Shown one piece after another: positions 16,201 to 25,919 of a DNA stretch of 64,000 nucleotides; the stretch's first letter is position 1; every line of letters begins with the position of its first letter. The DNA is taken from assembly GCF_900566075.1 (NCBI RefSeq), contig NZ_UPHU01000001.1, positions 1,922,001 through 1,986,000 on the forward strand, in the 5' to 3' direction. The DNA comes from Mycobacterium pseudokansasii. Lineage in GTDB: Bacteria > Actinomycetota > Actinomycetes > Mycobacteriales > Mycobacteriaceae. Position numbers and translations under genes: made by a program. The notes below the pieces were generated by a model. The model had not been told where the DNA came from. It did no database searches and saw only the letters and a program-made list of their open reading frames with translations.

Positions 16201-17553
16201 ATGAGCAACGTGGTCGATCTACTCGACCAGACGTTCTTTGCCGCCGAGCGAGCGACCGGAACCTTCAACGTGCTGCAGTGTGTCTGGGTGTACAACCGCG
16301 AGGTCGACATCGAGCGGCTGCGGCAGTTTCATCACCATCTGCAGCGGGGACGGTTGGCCCGCCGAATCGAATGCTCACCCCTGCCGTTCGGCCGCCATCG
16401 CTGGGTTTCGTCCAACGGCCCGACCGACCTCGAGATCGTCGCGGCGCCGCGGCCTCGTGAAGAATTCGACACCTGGGTCCACGAGCAGGCCAGCGCGCCC
16501 CTGGACGCCGAACGGGGACCCGAATGGCGACTTGCGGTGCACCCGTTCGTCGGCGGCGGGGCGGGCGTCAGCTTGGCCATCTCCCATTGCCTCACCGACG
16601 CCGTCGGGCTGTGTGAGGCGGTGGCGGACGCGGCCTGCGGCCGCGACGAGCAGATCAGCTGGCCGGCAGCCGGGTCACGCCGGCCGTGGGAAGCCGTGCG
16701 CGAAGACGCTGGCCAAGCCGTGCGAGACATCCCCAGCATCGCCCGCACCGTGGCCGATGCGGCACGGTTGGCCCGGCATCGCCGCAGCCATCCGGAGGCG
16801 GCGGCGCCGCGACGTACCAGATCTGTCGCGCAGCTCGCCGCAGCGGACCGGACCGTCAAGTTTCCGGCAGCGACGATCCTGGTCGATGCCGAAGAATGGG
16901 ACGCCCGCGCGCAATCGCTGGGCGGGACCAGCAACACCCTGCTCGCCGGTTTGGCGGTCCGCCTCGCCCAGCGATTGGGACGGGTCGCCGCAGACGGGTC
17001 GGTCACCGTGGGCATACCCGTCAGCGAACGCACCGCCGGTGACACTCGCGCCAACGCGGTCACCAAGGTCGACATCACCGTCGACCCCGCCTCCGCGGCG
17101 ACCGACTTGCGTCAGATCCGCGCCGCCACAAAGAAAGCGCTGATCCGGCGTCAGCAGCTCCCCAGCGAGCAGTCGGTGCTGCTGCCCCTGGTGCCGCTGT
17201 TGCCGCGGTGGCTGGTCCGGCGAACGGTCGGCGCGGCGGCCGGCAATGTCTCATCCAACATCGGGGTGGTCAATCCGGCCGCCTGCCGGCCGGACGGAAC
17301 CGACGCCGACCACTTCGCCGTAACGGGTTTCTGGGGGGTGAGCACGTCGGTCATGGACCGCAGCGGCGGATATCTGGGATTGCTGTCGGGACGAACGTCT
17401 GCCGAGGTCTTCGTGTCGGTCCTCGCCTATCAGCCGGGTCGGTCCAACTCGAATGACGAATTGCGCCAAGACCTTTCGAGCACACTGTCGGAGTTCTCGC
17501 TCGTCGGCACGATGGGCTGGGGATGCCCCGAGCCGGTCGGCGGGGCGCGGTAG
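16201..17553 (+). CDS. PapA-like/condensation-fold acyltransferase
   Basis: 450 residues from ATG 16201 (MSNVVDLLDQTFFAAERATG), SD GAAGGGA upstream. The catalytic motif is HCLTDA (His129, Asp133), i.e. HxxxD followed by Ala rather than the common Gly of PapA/NRPS condensation enzymes. The C-terminal half has a NTLLAGLAVRLAQRLG helix and GNVSSNIGVVNP, similar to WS/DGAT and PapA-type O-acyltransferases. It occupies the site where M. tuberculosis has Rv2954c-Rv2955c. Known relatives acetylate glycopeptidolipid sugars or esterify lipid alcohols. Inference: it may acylate a PGL sugar, such as the 4-O-acetyl-fucose known in M. kansasii PGL. Substrate unproven. Confidence 0.75.
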   Translation: MSNVVDLLDQTFFAAERATGTFNVLQCVWVYNREVDIERLRQFHHHLQRGRLARRIECSPLPFGRHRWVSSNGPTDLEIVAAPRPREEFDTWVHEQASAPLDAERGPEWRLAVHPFVGGGAGVSLAISHCLTDAVGLCEAVADAACGRDEQISWPAAGSRRPWEAVREDAGQAVRDIPSIARTVADAARLARHRRSHPEAAAPRRTRSVAQLAAADRTVKFPAATILVDAEEWDARAQSLGGTSNTLLAGLAVRLAQRLGRVAADGSVTVGIPVSERTAGDTRANAVTKVDITVDPASAATDLRQIRAATKKALIRRQQLPSEQSVLLPLVPLLPRWLVRRTVGAAAGNVSSNIGVVNPAACRPDGTDADHFAVTGFWGVSTSVMDRSGGYLGLLSGRTSAEVFVSVLAYQPGRSNSNDELRQDLSSTLSEFSLVGTMGWGCPEPVGGAR

Positions 17554-17566
17554 GCCCGGGTCGGCG

Positions 17567-18823
17567 TCAGTTCAGCCGGGTCGTCCCCATCGAAATCCCG
17601 GCCCCCGGCAGGCGTGCCAGCAGTGCATCGCCCATTGCCGCCGCCGGGGTTAGGACACCCAGCAGTTCGGAAAGCCGGTCGCGATCGAGCGCCAGCGCCA
17701 GCCCACACTGCCCGAGCAGCACCGCGGTCGACTCGTAGGCGTCGACATCGTGCGCAAAAGTCGCCAGGTAGCGCGCACCGGTCGTGGTGGTGGTGTACGT
17801 CTCGAATCGATAGTGGCCGCGCTCCCGGGATTTGCGGCTTGGACCGGTGCCCGGTTTCGGCGTGATGCGCTCCACCAACCGGCGGGGCAGTCGACTGAAG
17901 TACCTGTTGCCCAAACCGATAGCGCCGGCGACAGCGCCGGTGACGACGGCGGATGCGACTGGCGCTGCGAACGACCGTCCCAGACTCATAGTCTCTGAGT
18001 AGCGGAACCGCCGGCCATATGCCCAGTCCTGTAATGCGTTGCTACGACGGACAATCCGGGTGTTGAATGGGCCCTGCACGAACCCGCCGGTCCAGAACCC
18101 GGCAAGTTCGGGCGCCAGGTCGCGTCCGCGGCGGCGGGGAAAATCCGGCTGCGGACCCAGTTCGGGTTCGGCGCCGCGATCGGTGGTCAGCGTGTACGGG
18201 TCGTTGACCAGCCGGTGTGCGTCCGGGTCACTGGATGCGGTGCGCATCGCCTCGGAATACGTTGCAACCGAGCCGCCGGAGACCCAGCGTTGAGCGAACG
18301 AGCGGAGCACCAGGTGGGTGTCGCAGAGTTCACCCGCGTCGTCTTCGATCGCCCGGCGGTACAGTAGATAGACGCTCAAATCCGAAGGCACCGAATCGAA
18401 TCCGCAGGCGAGCACTATCCGGGCGCCGGTGTCGGCGGCTTGCTTGTGGTACAAGTCGATGCTGTTGCGGCAGAACATCAATTCGCCGGTCAGGTCGGCA
18501 TAGTCGGTGCCGGCCTTGGCGCAGGCCGCCACCACTGGTAGGCCGTAGCGGGTGTAGGGGCCTACGGTGGTCAGCACCACCCGGGTCCGGGTGGCCATTG
18601 CCTCGAGCGTCGCCGGTTGTGACGCGTCGGCAACGATCAACGGCCAGTCCCGGGCGGTCGGGGCCAACCTTTCCCGCACGGCCCGCAGCCGTTCGCGGGA
18701 GCGGCCGGCCAGCGCAATCCGTGCGCTCGACCCGGCGCGCGCGAGGTGCTCGGCGGTCAAGGTGCCCGAGAAGCCGGTGGCGCCATACACGACGATGTCG
18801 AACTCGCGTTCGGCCGGACTCAT
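17567..18823 (-). CDS. Trans-acting enoyl reductase, Rv2953 orthologue
   Basis: 418 residues from ATG 18823 (MSPAEREFDIVVYGATGFSG), equal to the length of Rv2953. The frame is open further upstream through the neighbouring gene, but that part is a shadow. The N-terminal Rossmann motif VVYGATGFSG and RSRERLRAVRERL put it in the saccharopine-dehydrogenase-like reductase family. In M. tuberculosis Rv2953 supplies in trans the enoyl reduction missing from PpsD, essential for the phthiocerol and phenolphthiocerol chains. ppsD at the end of this window indeed shows DH, KR and ACP without an ER in the visible part. It starts 52 bases after the stop of the Rv2952 orthologue on the same strand. Confidence 0.93.
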   Translation of the reverse strand: MSPAEREFDIVVYGATGFSGTLTAEHLARAGSSARIALAGRSRERLRAVRERLAPTARDWPLIVADASQPATLEAMATRTRVVLTTVGPYTRYGLPVVAACAKAGTDYADLTGELMFCRNSIDLYHKQAADTGARIVLACGFDSVPSDLSVYLLYRRAIEDDAGELCDTHLVLRSFAQRWVSGGSVATYSEAMRTASSDPDAHRLVNDPYTLTTDRGAEPELGPQPDFPRRRGRDLAPELAGFWTGGFVQGPFNTRIVRRSNALQDWAYGRRFRYSETMSLGRSFAAPVASAVVTGAVAGAIGLGNRYFSRLPRRLVERITPKPGTGPSRKSRERGHYRFETYTTTTTGARYLATFAHDVDAYESTAVLLGQCGLALALDRDRLSELLGVLTPAAAMGDALLARLPGAGISMGTTRLN

Positions 18824-18875
18824 CCGGGTGACACTACCCGAGCAGTGCTGCGCCCCGAGCCGGGCGGTTGGCCGC

Positions 18876-19712
18876 TCAGGCGTTAGCGGAATCCTTGGCG
18901 GAGTCCTTGACGAAGCAGTACATCCGGTAGGAAATGTCGCCGCTTTCCAGGTAGCGGGACAGCTGGGTGCCTTGCACGCCGATGTATTCCCGGCCCGCGA
19001 AACGAAGGAAGGCCGGGAGATGGCGTTCGACCAGCTCCCGTGACTTCTGCGAATTCTTTTCGATGCCCCGCAGGACCTCGGCGTTGATCTCCCGCTGTGA
19101 CAGTTGCCGCAGCGCGGCGGCGGCCAGGTCGGCCTCCCAGTCGGGGATCTCGTTGCTGGGGCGAAGGTCGGCGTAGGCGAAGTACCCTCCCGGCCGCAGC
19201 ACCCGCACCACCTCGGCGAGGAAACGCCGGAAGTGCGGATAGCAGTGCGAGGCTTCGACGTTGAGAACCACGTCGAAGGATTCGTCGTCGAAGGGCAGGT
19301 TTTCGGCGTCACCTCGCACGAAATCAAGACCAGGCAGGTGGTGTCGCTTCTGGCACAGTCTGATACCGGCCGGGTTCAAGTCGAGCGCCGTGTAAGAGGC
19401 CGGCTGCAAGGTGCGTGTCAGGTAGGAGGCTCCGCCGCCGTGGCCGCAACTGACCTCCAGCACCCGTTTGCCTTTCAGGTCCGCCTGGGTCGCGGTGCGG
19501 TGGTACAGATTGATGTGGGCTCGGTTGGGCTCGTCGGATTCGTCCAGGGGCAGGGCCATCGGCGGATCTTCCTCATAGGCCCAGTTGATGAACACGATTT
19601 CGTCGGCACCGAGCCCGCGCGTCATCAGCGGATACCAGAACCGCCAAACTCGCTTGTAGATCGGGGTGCTCCCGACGCGGGCAAGCAGGCTGTGGGTGGG
19701 ACTGAAGGGCAT
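18876..19712 (-). CDS. Phthiotriol/phenolphthiotriol dimycocerosates methyltransferase, Rv2952 orthologue
   Basis: 278 residues. ATG 19712 ([15 protein letters not shown]) is chosen over a TTG two codons upstream because it aligns with the Rv2952 start. Motif I is [19 protein letters not shown], followed by [10 protein letters not shown] and the [10 protein letters not shown] motif. Rv2952 O-methylates the keto-reduced phthiotriol end to give phthiocerol in both DIM and PGL, using SAM. The C-terminus has a short extra repeat ([10 protein letters not shown]) beyond the usual end. A second member of the family lies at 49886-50695. Divergent from the ketoreductase gene that makes its substrate. 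Confidence 0.93.
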   Translation of the reverse strand: MPFSPTHSLLARVGSTPIYKRVWRFWYPLMTRGLGADEIVFINWAYEEDPPMALPLDESDEPNRAHINLYHRTATQADLKGKRVLEVSCGHGGGASYLTRTLQPASYTALDLNPAGIRLCQKRHHLPGLDFVRGDAENLPFDDESFDVVLNVEASHCYPHFRRFLAEVVRVLRPGGYFAYADLRPSNEIPDWEADLAAAALRQLSQREINAEVLRGIEKNSQKSRELVERHLPAFLRFAGREYIGVQGTQLSRYLESGDISYRMYCFVKDSAKDSANA

Positions 19713-19915
19713 GGGCAAGCAGTATGGCAGACGCCGAAGATGAGCGAGCCCGCTGCGGGATAAGCGGCGACCGCGTTAAGCCCTGAGCCGCTGCCGCGAC
19801 CCGCTGCCTGGCCCGGCGCTGCCGGTCCGACGTCGCCGGCGGGTCCGCCGGCGGGTCCGCCGGCAGCGGCCTGCTGAGGTAGCGTCCCCGGCATGTCAGT
19901 GATCAACAAGGCGGA

Positions 19916-21100
19916 ATGCGGGCAGTGAGCAGGGGCGGATTTCGTTTCGGCTTTGTCGATTCGCTGGTGCACTCGCGGTTTCGGCCCGGCTGGCTGGCAC
20001 GGTCCAGTATGGTGGCGGCCACGCTGACCGGCGCCGATTCCTATTGGGTGGGCGACCATCTGAACGGGCTGGTGCCGCGCTCGATCGCGACGCCCGAGTA
20101 TCTGGGAATCGCGGCGAAACTGGTGCCCAGCGTCGACGCGAACTACGAACCGTGGACGATGCTGGGAAACCTCGCCTACGGGAGGCCCAAGCGGTTGCGG
20201 CTCGGCATATGCGTGACCGACGCCGGTCGCCGTAACCCGGCGGTCACGGCCCAGGCCGCCGCGACCCTGCAACTGCTTACCCGGGGCAACGCCATCCTTG
20301 GCATCGGTGTCGGCGAACGTGAAGGCAACGAGCCCTACGGCGTGGAGTGGACCAGACCGGTGGCGCGCTTTGAGGAAGCGCTGGCCACAATACGCGCGTT
20401 GTGGAATTCGAACGGGAAGCTCGTCTCGCGCGAATCGGCGTACTTTCCGCTGCACAACGCCGCGTTCGAGCTGCCGCCATACCGGGGTAAATGGCCGGAA
20501 ATCTGGGTCGCCGCGCACGGTCCGCGGATGCTGCGGGCAACCGGACGCTACGCCGATGCCTGGGTTCCGATTGTGCTGGTGCGTCCCGGCGACTACAGCA
20601 GGGCGCTCGAAGCCGTGCGCACCGCGGCGTCCGACGCCGGTCGTGACCCGATGTCGATCATCCCCTCGGCGGTGCGCGGTGTGATCACCGGCCGAGATCG
20701 CGACGACGTCGAGGAGGCGCTGCACTCTGTCATCGTGAAGATGACCGCGCTGGGGGTACCCGGTACAGCCTGGGCCCGCCACGGTGTCGAGCATCCGATG
20801 GGAGCCGACTTCGCCGGGGTCCAGGATGTGATTCCCCAAACCATGGACGAGCAGACGGTCTTGTCGTACACGGCGAAAGTCCCGCCGGCGCTCATGAAAG
20901 AGGTTGTCTTCAGCGGCACCCCCGAGGAAGTCGTCGAGCAAGTAGCGGAATGGCGCGATCACGGCCTCGAGTACCTGCTGGTGATCAACGGCAGTTTGGT
21001 CAATCCCAGCCTGCGCAAGGCGGTCGCGGCGAGCCTGCCGCACGCCAAGGTGCTGCGCGGACTCAGGAAGCTGGGCGGCAGCTTGCCGAAGGGCGGCTGA
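19916..21100 (+). CDS. Phthiodiolone/phenolphthiodiolone dimycocerosates ketoreductase, Rv2951c orthologue
   Basis: Up to 394 residues: ATG 19916, or GTG 19925, which fits the M. tuberculosis start better. A luciferase-like, F420-dependent TIM-barrel enzyme: [45 protein letters not shown] and [20 protein letters not shown] are family signatures. Rv2951c reduces the phthiodiolone ketone before methylation by Rv2952. It heads the plus-strand series leading to fadD29 with a 179-base gap, and shares the divergent 200-base promoter region with the Rv2952 orthologue. That region contains short GCCGGCGGGTCC direct repeats near 19845-19865. Confidence 0.93.
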   Translation: MRAVSRGGFRFGFVDSLVHSRFRPGWLARSSMVAATLTGADSYWVGDHLNGLVPRSIATPEYLGIAAKLVPSVDANYEPWTMLGNLAYGRPKRLRLGICVTDAGRRNPAVTAQAAATLQLLTRGNAILGIGVGEREGNEPYGVEWTRPVARFEEALATIRALWNSNGKLVSRESAYFPLHNAAFELPPYRGKWPEIWVAAHGPRMLRATGRYADAWVPIVLVRPGDYSRALEAVRTAASDAGRDPMSIIPSAVRGVITGRDRDDVEEALHSVIVKMTALGVPGTAWARHGVEHPMGADFAGVQDVIPQTMDEQTVLSYTAKVPPALMKEVVFSGTPEEVVEQVAEWRDHGLEYLLVINGSLVNPSLRKAVAASLPHAKVLRGLRKLGGSLPKGG

Positions 21101-21279
21101 CGACCGGGTTAATTCTGCGCCGCGGGCACAGTGGCCAAGACCTGTTATTGTCGTGGGGCCTCATCGACGTGGCATTGCGCTTCCGGGCAATCTACGAGCC
21201 GTACATGCGCCGATTCCGATTCGAAGGACACGGCAGCAAAACGTCCGTACTCTCTTCCGTCAAGAGCCGAAGGATGATC

Positions 21280-23139
21280 ATGCAGACGAACTTGTCATTT
21301 CAGGCTGGGGGCGAGGTGGCAACGCAAACCGAACGGATCGCGGATCCGCAAGCGGTGCAACCGCCGAACGGGACCGCAACGCGATTCGCGATGAGCGAAT
21401 CGTCGCTTACCGATCTGCTGCAGAAGGCTGCCAGCCACTACCCCAACCGTGCCGCGTACAAGTTCATCGACTATGAGGTAGATCCGAAGGGTTTTACCGA
21501 AACCCTCACCTGGTGGCAGGTCAATCGGCGCGCGACGATCGTGGCGGACGAGCTGAGGATCTTCGGTTCGAGCGGTGATCGGGTTGCGATTTTGGCCCCG
21601 CAGGGCCTCGAATACATCGTTGCCTTCCTGGGCGCGCTGCAGGCCGGTCTGATCGCCGTTCCGCTGCCGGTACCGCAATTCGGCATCCACGACGAACGAA
21701 TTTCCGCGGCCCTGCGGGATTCCCTGCCGACGGTCATTCTGACGACGTCGTCGGCCGTCGACGAGGTCGCCAAGTATGTGCCGCATGCGCGCGCCCCGCA
21801 GGGCCGCCAACCGGTCGTCGTCGCGATCGACTCGCTGGACCTGGACTCGCCGCGGGAACTGACCCCCGCCGCGCCCGCGCGTCCGGGCACGGCCTACATC
21901 CAGTACACGTCGGGGTCGACCCGCTCGCCGGCCGGCGTTGTCCTGTCGCACAAGAACGTCATCAGCAATTGCGTACAGCTGATGTCCGATTACCTCGGGG
22001 ACACGGAAAAGGTTCCGTCAACTGCGGTGTCGTGGCTGCCGTTCTATCACGACATGGGCTTGATGCTGGGCGTCATTCTCCCGATGATCAACCAGGACAC
22101 CGCAGTGTTGCTGAGCCCAATGGCATTTCTGCAGCGGCCGGCCCGCTGGATGCAATTGCTGGGCAGACATCGTGGACAGATTTCCAGCGCACCGAATTTC
22201 GGTTTCGACTTGGCCGTGCGGCGAACGTCCGATGACGACATGGCCGGTCTCGATCTCGGGCACGTGCGGGCGATCGCCACCGGCGCCGAACGCGTGAACC
22301 CCGCCACAGTCCGGCGTTTCATCGACCGGTTCGCCAAGTTCAACCTCAGCCACACCGCGATCCGACCCTCGTACGGGCTCGCCGAGGCGACGGTGTACGT
22401 GGCGACCGCCGGACCGGGACGCCCGCCCAAGACTGTCTGTTTCGACTATCAGCACTTGGCGGCCGGCCGGGCGAAGCGCTGCGACAGCGACGGCGATGAG
22501 GGCGCCAAGCTGGTCAGTTACGGTGCGCCGCGGGCGTCTACCGTGCGGATCGTCGATCCCGACACCAGGACGGAGACTCGCGAGGGAACCGTCGGTGAGA
22601 TTTGGGTGCAGGGCGACAACGTCGCCATGGGCTATTGGCGAAACCCCGAACTCACCGAGCGGACCTTCGGGGCACAGCTCGTCGATCCCTCGGCCGGCAC
22701 GCCGGTCGGTCCGTGGCTGCGGACCGGAGACCTCGGCGTCATGTTCGAGGGCGACCTGTTCATCACCGGCCGTATCAAGGACCTGTTGGTGGTGGATGGG
22801 TCCAACCACTATCCCGACGACATCGAGGCGACGATCCAGGAGATCACCGGCGGCCGGGTGGTGGCGATAGCGGTACCCGACGACCGTACCGAGCAGCTGG
22901 TCACCATCATCGAGGTCACGACGTGGGGTCACCCCGACGACGCGGCATCGGATAGGCTGCGCACGGTCAAACGCGACGTCACGTCCGCGATATCGCGGTT
23001 ACACCGGGTACGTGTCGCGGATGTCGTTATGGTGGCTCCGGGCTCGATTCCCGTCACCACCAGCGGTAAGGTCCGACGTTCAACCTGCGTCGAGCGTTAC
23101 CTGAACCAGGAATTCACCCGCGTGGACGGTGCCGCATGA
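21280..23139 (+). CDS. fadD29: Long-chain fatty-acid AMP ligase FadD29
   Basis: 619 residues from ATG 21280 (MQTNLSFQAGGEVATQ), the same length as M. tuberculosis FadD29; the longer open frame from 20950 overlaps the previous gene and is rejected. AMP-binding motif YTSGSTRSPAG near residue 209, [29 protein letters not shown], and GDLGVMFEGDLFITGRIKDLL mark a FAAL, which makes acyl-adenylates rather than CoA esters. FadD29 activates p-hydroxyphenylalkanoate released from Pks15/1 and passes it to PpsA for PGL assembly. First gene of a tight run: 43 bases to the chorismate lyase. Confidence 0.94.
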   Translation: MQTNLSFQAGGEVATQTERIADPQAVQPPNGTATRFAMSESSLTDLLQKAASHYPNRAAYKFIDYEVDPKGFTETLTWWQVNRRATIVADELRIFGSSGDRVAILAPQGLEYIVAFLGALQAGLIAVPLPVPQFGIHDERISAALRDSLPTVILTTSSAVDEVAKYVPHARAPQGRQPVVVAIDSLDLDSPRELTPAAPARPGTAYIQYTSGSTRSPAGVVLSHKNVISNCVQLMSDYLGDTEKVPSTAVSWLPFYHDMGLMLGVILPMINQDTAVLLSPMAFLQRPARWMQLLGRHRGQISSAPNFGFDLAVRRTSDDDMAGLDLGHVRAIATGAERVNPATVRRFIDRFAKFNLSHTAIRPSYGLAEATVYVATAGPGRPPKTVCFDYQHLAAGRAKRCDSDGDEGAKLVSYGAPRASTVRIVDPDTRTETREGTVGEIWVQGDNVAMGYWRNPELTERTFGAQLVDPSAGTPVGPWLRTGDLGVMFEGDLFITGRIKDLLVVDGSNHYPDDIEATIQEITGGRVVAIAVPDDRTEQLVTIIEVTTWGHPDDAASDRLRTVKRDVTSAISRLHRVRVADVVMVAPGSIPVTTSGKVRRSTCVERYLNQEFTRVDGAA

Positions 23140-23182
23140 CGGCACACGTAGGGGGGTTTGCGCGTTACCCGAGACACGGAAT

Positions 23183-23773
23183 ATGACCGACTGCACGCTA
23201 TCTGATGAAGAGATCCGACACCTCGATCGCGATCTTCGGATACTCATCGCAACCAATGGCACCCTGACCCGGATTCTCAACGTGGTGGCCAACGAAGAGA
23301 TTGTCGTGCAGATTGTCAATCAACATATTCGGCGGCCCGCACCCAAAATGGTCGAGTTCGGCCAATCGGCGGAGAGCCGGGTTCTGCAACGTAATATCCT
23401 GCTCAAGGGCCGGAATACGGGGAACGTGTTCGTGGCCGCGGAGTCGTTGGTCGCCATTGATCTGCTGCCCGCCGAAATCGTGGCGCGATTGACCAGGACG
23501 GATCATCCGATTGGCGAGGTTATGGCAGCCAGTTACATCGAGACATTCAAGGAGGCGGCCAAAGTCTGGGTCGGAGCGTCGCCCCGCTGGCTCGCTCTCG
23601 ACGGATACCAGCATTCGCGCCGGAGAACCGTCGCGCGCCGCTACCGCATTTTGTCCGGCGGGCAGCCGATCATTCTCATCACCGAGTATTTCCTCCGCAC
23701 CGTATTTCACGATGTCCCGCATGAAGAAGCCGATTGCCGCCAGTTTTCGAATGTCATCACTGCGGCGCGCTAG
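23183..23773 (+). CDS. Chorismate pyruvate-lyase, Rv2949c orthologue
   Basis: 196 residues from ATG 23183 (MTDCTLSDEEIRHLDRDLR). It matches Rv2949c, which converts chorismate to p-hydroxybenzoate, the starter for the phenol part of PGL and for p-hydroxybenzoic acid derivatives. Conserved stretches include RILIATNGTLTRILNVVANE, EVMAASYIETFKEAAKVWVG and the GGQPI segment. It lies between fadD29 and fadD22 with gaps of 43 and 15 bases, an operon-like setting that directly couples starter synthesis to FadD22. Confidence 0.93.
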   Translation: MTDCTLSDEEIRHLDRDLRILIATNGTLTRILNVVANEEIVVQIVNQHIRRPAPKMVEFGQSAESRVLQRNILLKGRNTGNVFVAAESLVAIDLLPAEIVARLTRTDHPIGEVMAASYIETFKEAAKVWVGASPRWLALDGYQHSRRRTVARRYRILSGGQPIILITEYFLRTVFHDVPHEEADCRQFSNVITAAR

Positions 23774-23788
23774 GGCGGTCACCTACTA

Positions 23789-25909
23789 ATGCGGAATGGC
23801 AACCTGGCAGGGTTTCTGGCTGAGCGGGCATCGGAAGCGGGATGGTACGACCGGCCCGCCTACTATGCGCCGGAGATCGTCACACATGGCCAAATCCATG
23901 ACGGCGCCGCGCGGCTTGCGCAAGTGCTGCGACACCGCGGCCTCAGCACCGGGGATCGCGTCCTGTTGTGCCTTCCGGATTCACCGGAGCTGGTGCAGTT
24001 ATTGCTGGCGTGCCTGGCTCGTGGCGTCATGGCGTTCCTGGCGAATCCGGAATTGCATCGCGACGACCACGCGTTTCTGGAGCGCGACACCGAGCCGGCA
24101 CTCGTCGTCACCTCCGGGCCGCTGTGCGGCCGGTTTCGCCCGCCGGGCGTGGTCGATGCCGCCGAGCTGTTGTCGGCGGCGGCGCGGGCCGAGCCCGCTG
24201 AATACGAGCAGCTCGGAGGCGATGCTGACGCATACGCGACCTACACGTCGGGTACCACCGGGCCGCCGAAAGCGGCCATCCATCGGCACGCCGACCCGTT
24301 GACATTTGTTGACGCCATGTGTCACCAGGCGCTGCGGCTCACGGCCCACGACACGGGGCTGAGTACCGCACGCATGTATTTCGCCTATGGCCTGGGTAAT
24401 TCGGTCTGGTTCCCCCTTGCGACCGGCGGTTCCGCGGTCATCAATCCATTGCCGGTGGGTGCGGAAATGGCAGCCACGCTGTGCGAGAGATTCGAGCCGT
24501 CCGTGCTGTACGGCGTGCCGAATTTCTTTGCCAGAGTCGTTGACACCTGTTCTTCCGAGTCTTTTCGGACGCTCCGGTGCATCGTGTCAGCGGGCGAGGC
24601 CCTCGACATGGGGCTGGCCGAGCGGCTCATCGAATTCTTCGGCGGTATCCCCATTCTTGACGGAATTGGATCGACGGAGGTGGGGCAGACCTTTGTCTCG
24701 AATACCGTCGACGAATGGCGTCCGGGAACTCTGGGAAAGGTTCTGCCGCCCTACGAGATTCGTGTTCTGGGACCGGATGGCGGACCCGCAGAACCCGGGG
24801 CGGACGGAAATCTATGGGTCCGCGGACCATCGATCGCGACCGACTACTGGAATTGTCCCGATCCGATCCTGCAGGATGACGGGTGGCTCGACACCCGCGA
24901 CACAGTCCGCGTCGACGCCGAGGGTTGGGTTTCGTACCGTTGCCGCGCGGACGACACGGAAATCGTCGGAGCCGTCAACGTCAATCCGCGGGAAGTCGAA
25001 CGACTCGTGGTCGAGCACGACGCGGTGGCTGAGGTCGCGGTTGTGGGAGTAAAGGAGTCCACCGGCGCGTCGGCGCTGCAGGCATTCCTGGTGCCGGCAG
25101 GCCACGCGGTCATCGATGAATCGGTGATGCGAGACATCCACCGGGGGTTGCTGACCAGACTGTCCGCATTCAAGGTGCCGCACAGACTCGCCGTCGTGGA
25201 GCGGCTTCCCCGGACCGCCAACGGAAAGTTGTTGCGGAGTGCGCTTCGTGCCGAGAGCCCGGCGAAACCGATCTGGGAACTCTCGTCGGTCCAGCCCGGG
25301 CCTGACGCGGATCCGCGGCTCGACAGCCGGTTGGCTGCCGGGCGGACCGTCGCCGGGCATGCCGGCGAAGTGACACTGAAGGAACGCCTGGCCGCGTTGC
25401 AGCAGGAGCGTCACCGGTTGGTGGTGGAGGCGGTGTCCGCCGAGGCCGCCAAGATGCTGGGTGAGTCGGATCCGCAGTCGCTCAATCGGGATCTTGCGTT
25501 CTGCGAGCTGGGTTTTGACTCCCAGATGACGGTCGTACTTTGTCATCGGCTGGCCGCGGCTACCGGCCTGCGGCTGCCGGAAACGGTCGGGTGGGACTAC
25601 GGCTCGATATCGGGACTGGCCCAATACCTGGAGGCTGAACTGTCCGGCGGGGACCGGCAGGCAGGCCGGGTGGCCATGACCCTGCCGGCGAATATCGACG
25701 CGAAGGGGCGAGTCGACGAGGAATTGAAAAGAATCGATGAGCTGGTGCTGACGATCGGGGACGGCGAAAAGCAGCGCGTGGCCGACCGTTTGCGTGCCAT
25801 CCTCGGCACCATCACCGACGCCGGGGATCGCTTGGGCAAACGGATCCAGGACGCCTCGACTCCCGACGAAATTTTCCAGCTGATCGATTCGGAGTTGGGC
25901 GAATCATGA
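23789..25909 (+). CDS. fadD22: p-Hydroxybenzoyl-AMP ligase with carrier domain, FadD22
   Basis: 706 residues from ATG 23789 ([19 protein letters not shown]). Adenylation domain at residues 1-490 with [16 protein letters not shown] near 153 and [21 protein letters not shown]-terminal aroyl carrier domain with LGFDSQMTV, phosphopantetheine Ser near 578; a helical tail ends in [11 protein letters not shown]. FadD22 adenylates p-hydroxybenzoate, loads its own carrier domain and transfers the group to Pks15/1. Located 15 bases after the chorismate lyase and about 10 before pks15/1. Confidence 0.94.
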   Translation: MRNGNLAGFLAERASEAGWYDRPAYYAPEIVTHGQIHDGAARLAQVLRHRGLSTGDRVLLCLPDSPELVQLLLACLARGVMAFLANPELHRDDHAFLERDTEPALVVTSGPLCGRFRPPGVVDAAELLSAAARAEPAEYEQLGGDADAYATYTSGTTGPPKAAIHRHADPLTFVDAMCHQALRLTAHDTGLSTARMYFAYGLGNSVWFPLATGGSAVINPLPVGAEMAATLCERFEPSVLYGVPNFFARVVDTCSSESFRTLRCIVSAGEALDMGLAERLIEFFGGIPILDGIGSTEVGQTFVSNTVDEWRPGTLGKVLPPYEIRVLGPDGGPAEPGADGNLWVRGPSIATDYWNCPDPILQDDGWLDTRDTVRVDAEGWVSYRCRADDTEIVGAVNVNPREVERLVVEHDAVAEVAVVGVKESTGASALQAFLVPAGHAVIDESVMRDIHRGLLTRLSAFKVPHRLAVVERLPRTANGKLLRSALRAESPAKPIWELSSVQPGPDADPRLDSRLAAGRTVAGHAGEVTLKERLAALQQERHRLVVEAVSAEAAKMLGESDPQSLNRDLAFCELGFDSQMTVVLCHRLAAATGLRLPETVGWDYGSISGLAQYLEAELSGGDRQAGRVAMTLPANIDAKGRVDEELKRIDELVLTIGDGEKQRVADRLRAILGTITDAGDRLGKRIQDASTPDEIFQLIDSELGES

Positions 25910-25919
25910 AGAGGAGCAA

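Noticed and set aside
18824-19327. N-terminal extension of the trans enoyl reductase
   Set aside because: Runs through the Rv2952 orthologue in a shadow frame; ATG 18823 gives exactly 418 residues as in Rv2953.
20950-21279. N-terminal extension of FadD29
   Set aside because: Overlaps the 3' end of the ketoreductase gene; homology and SD place the start at 21280, giving the standard 619 residues.
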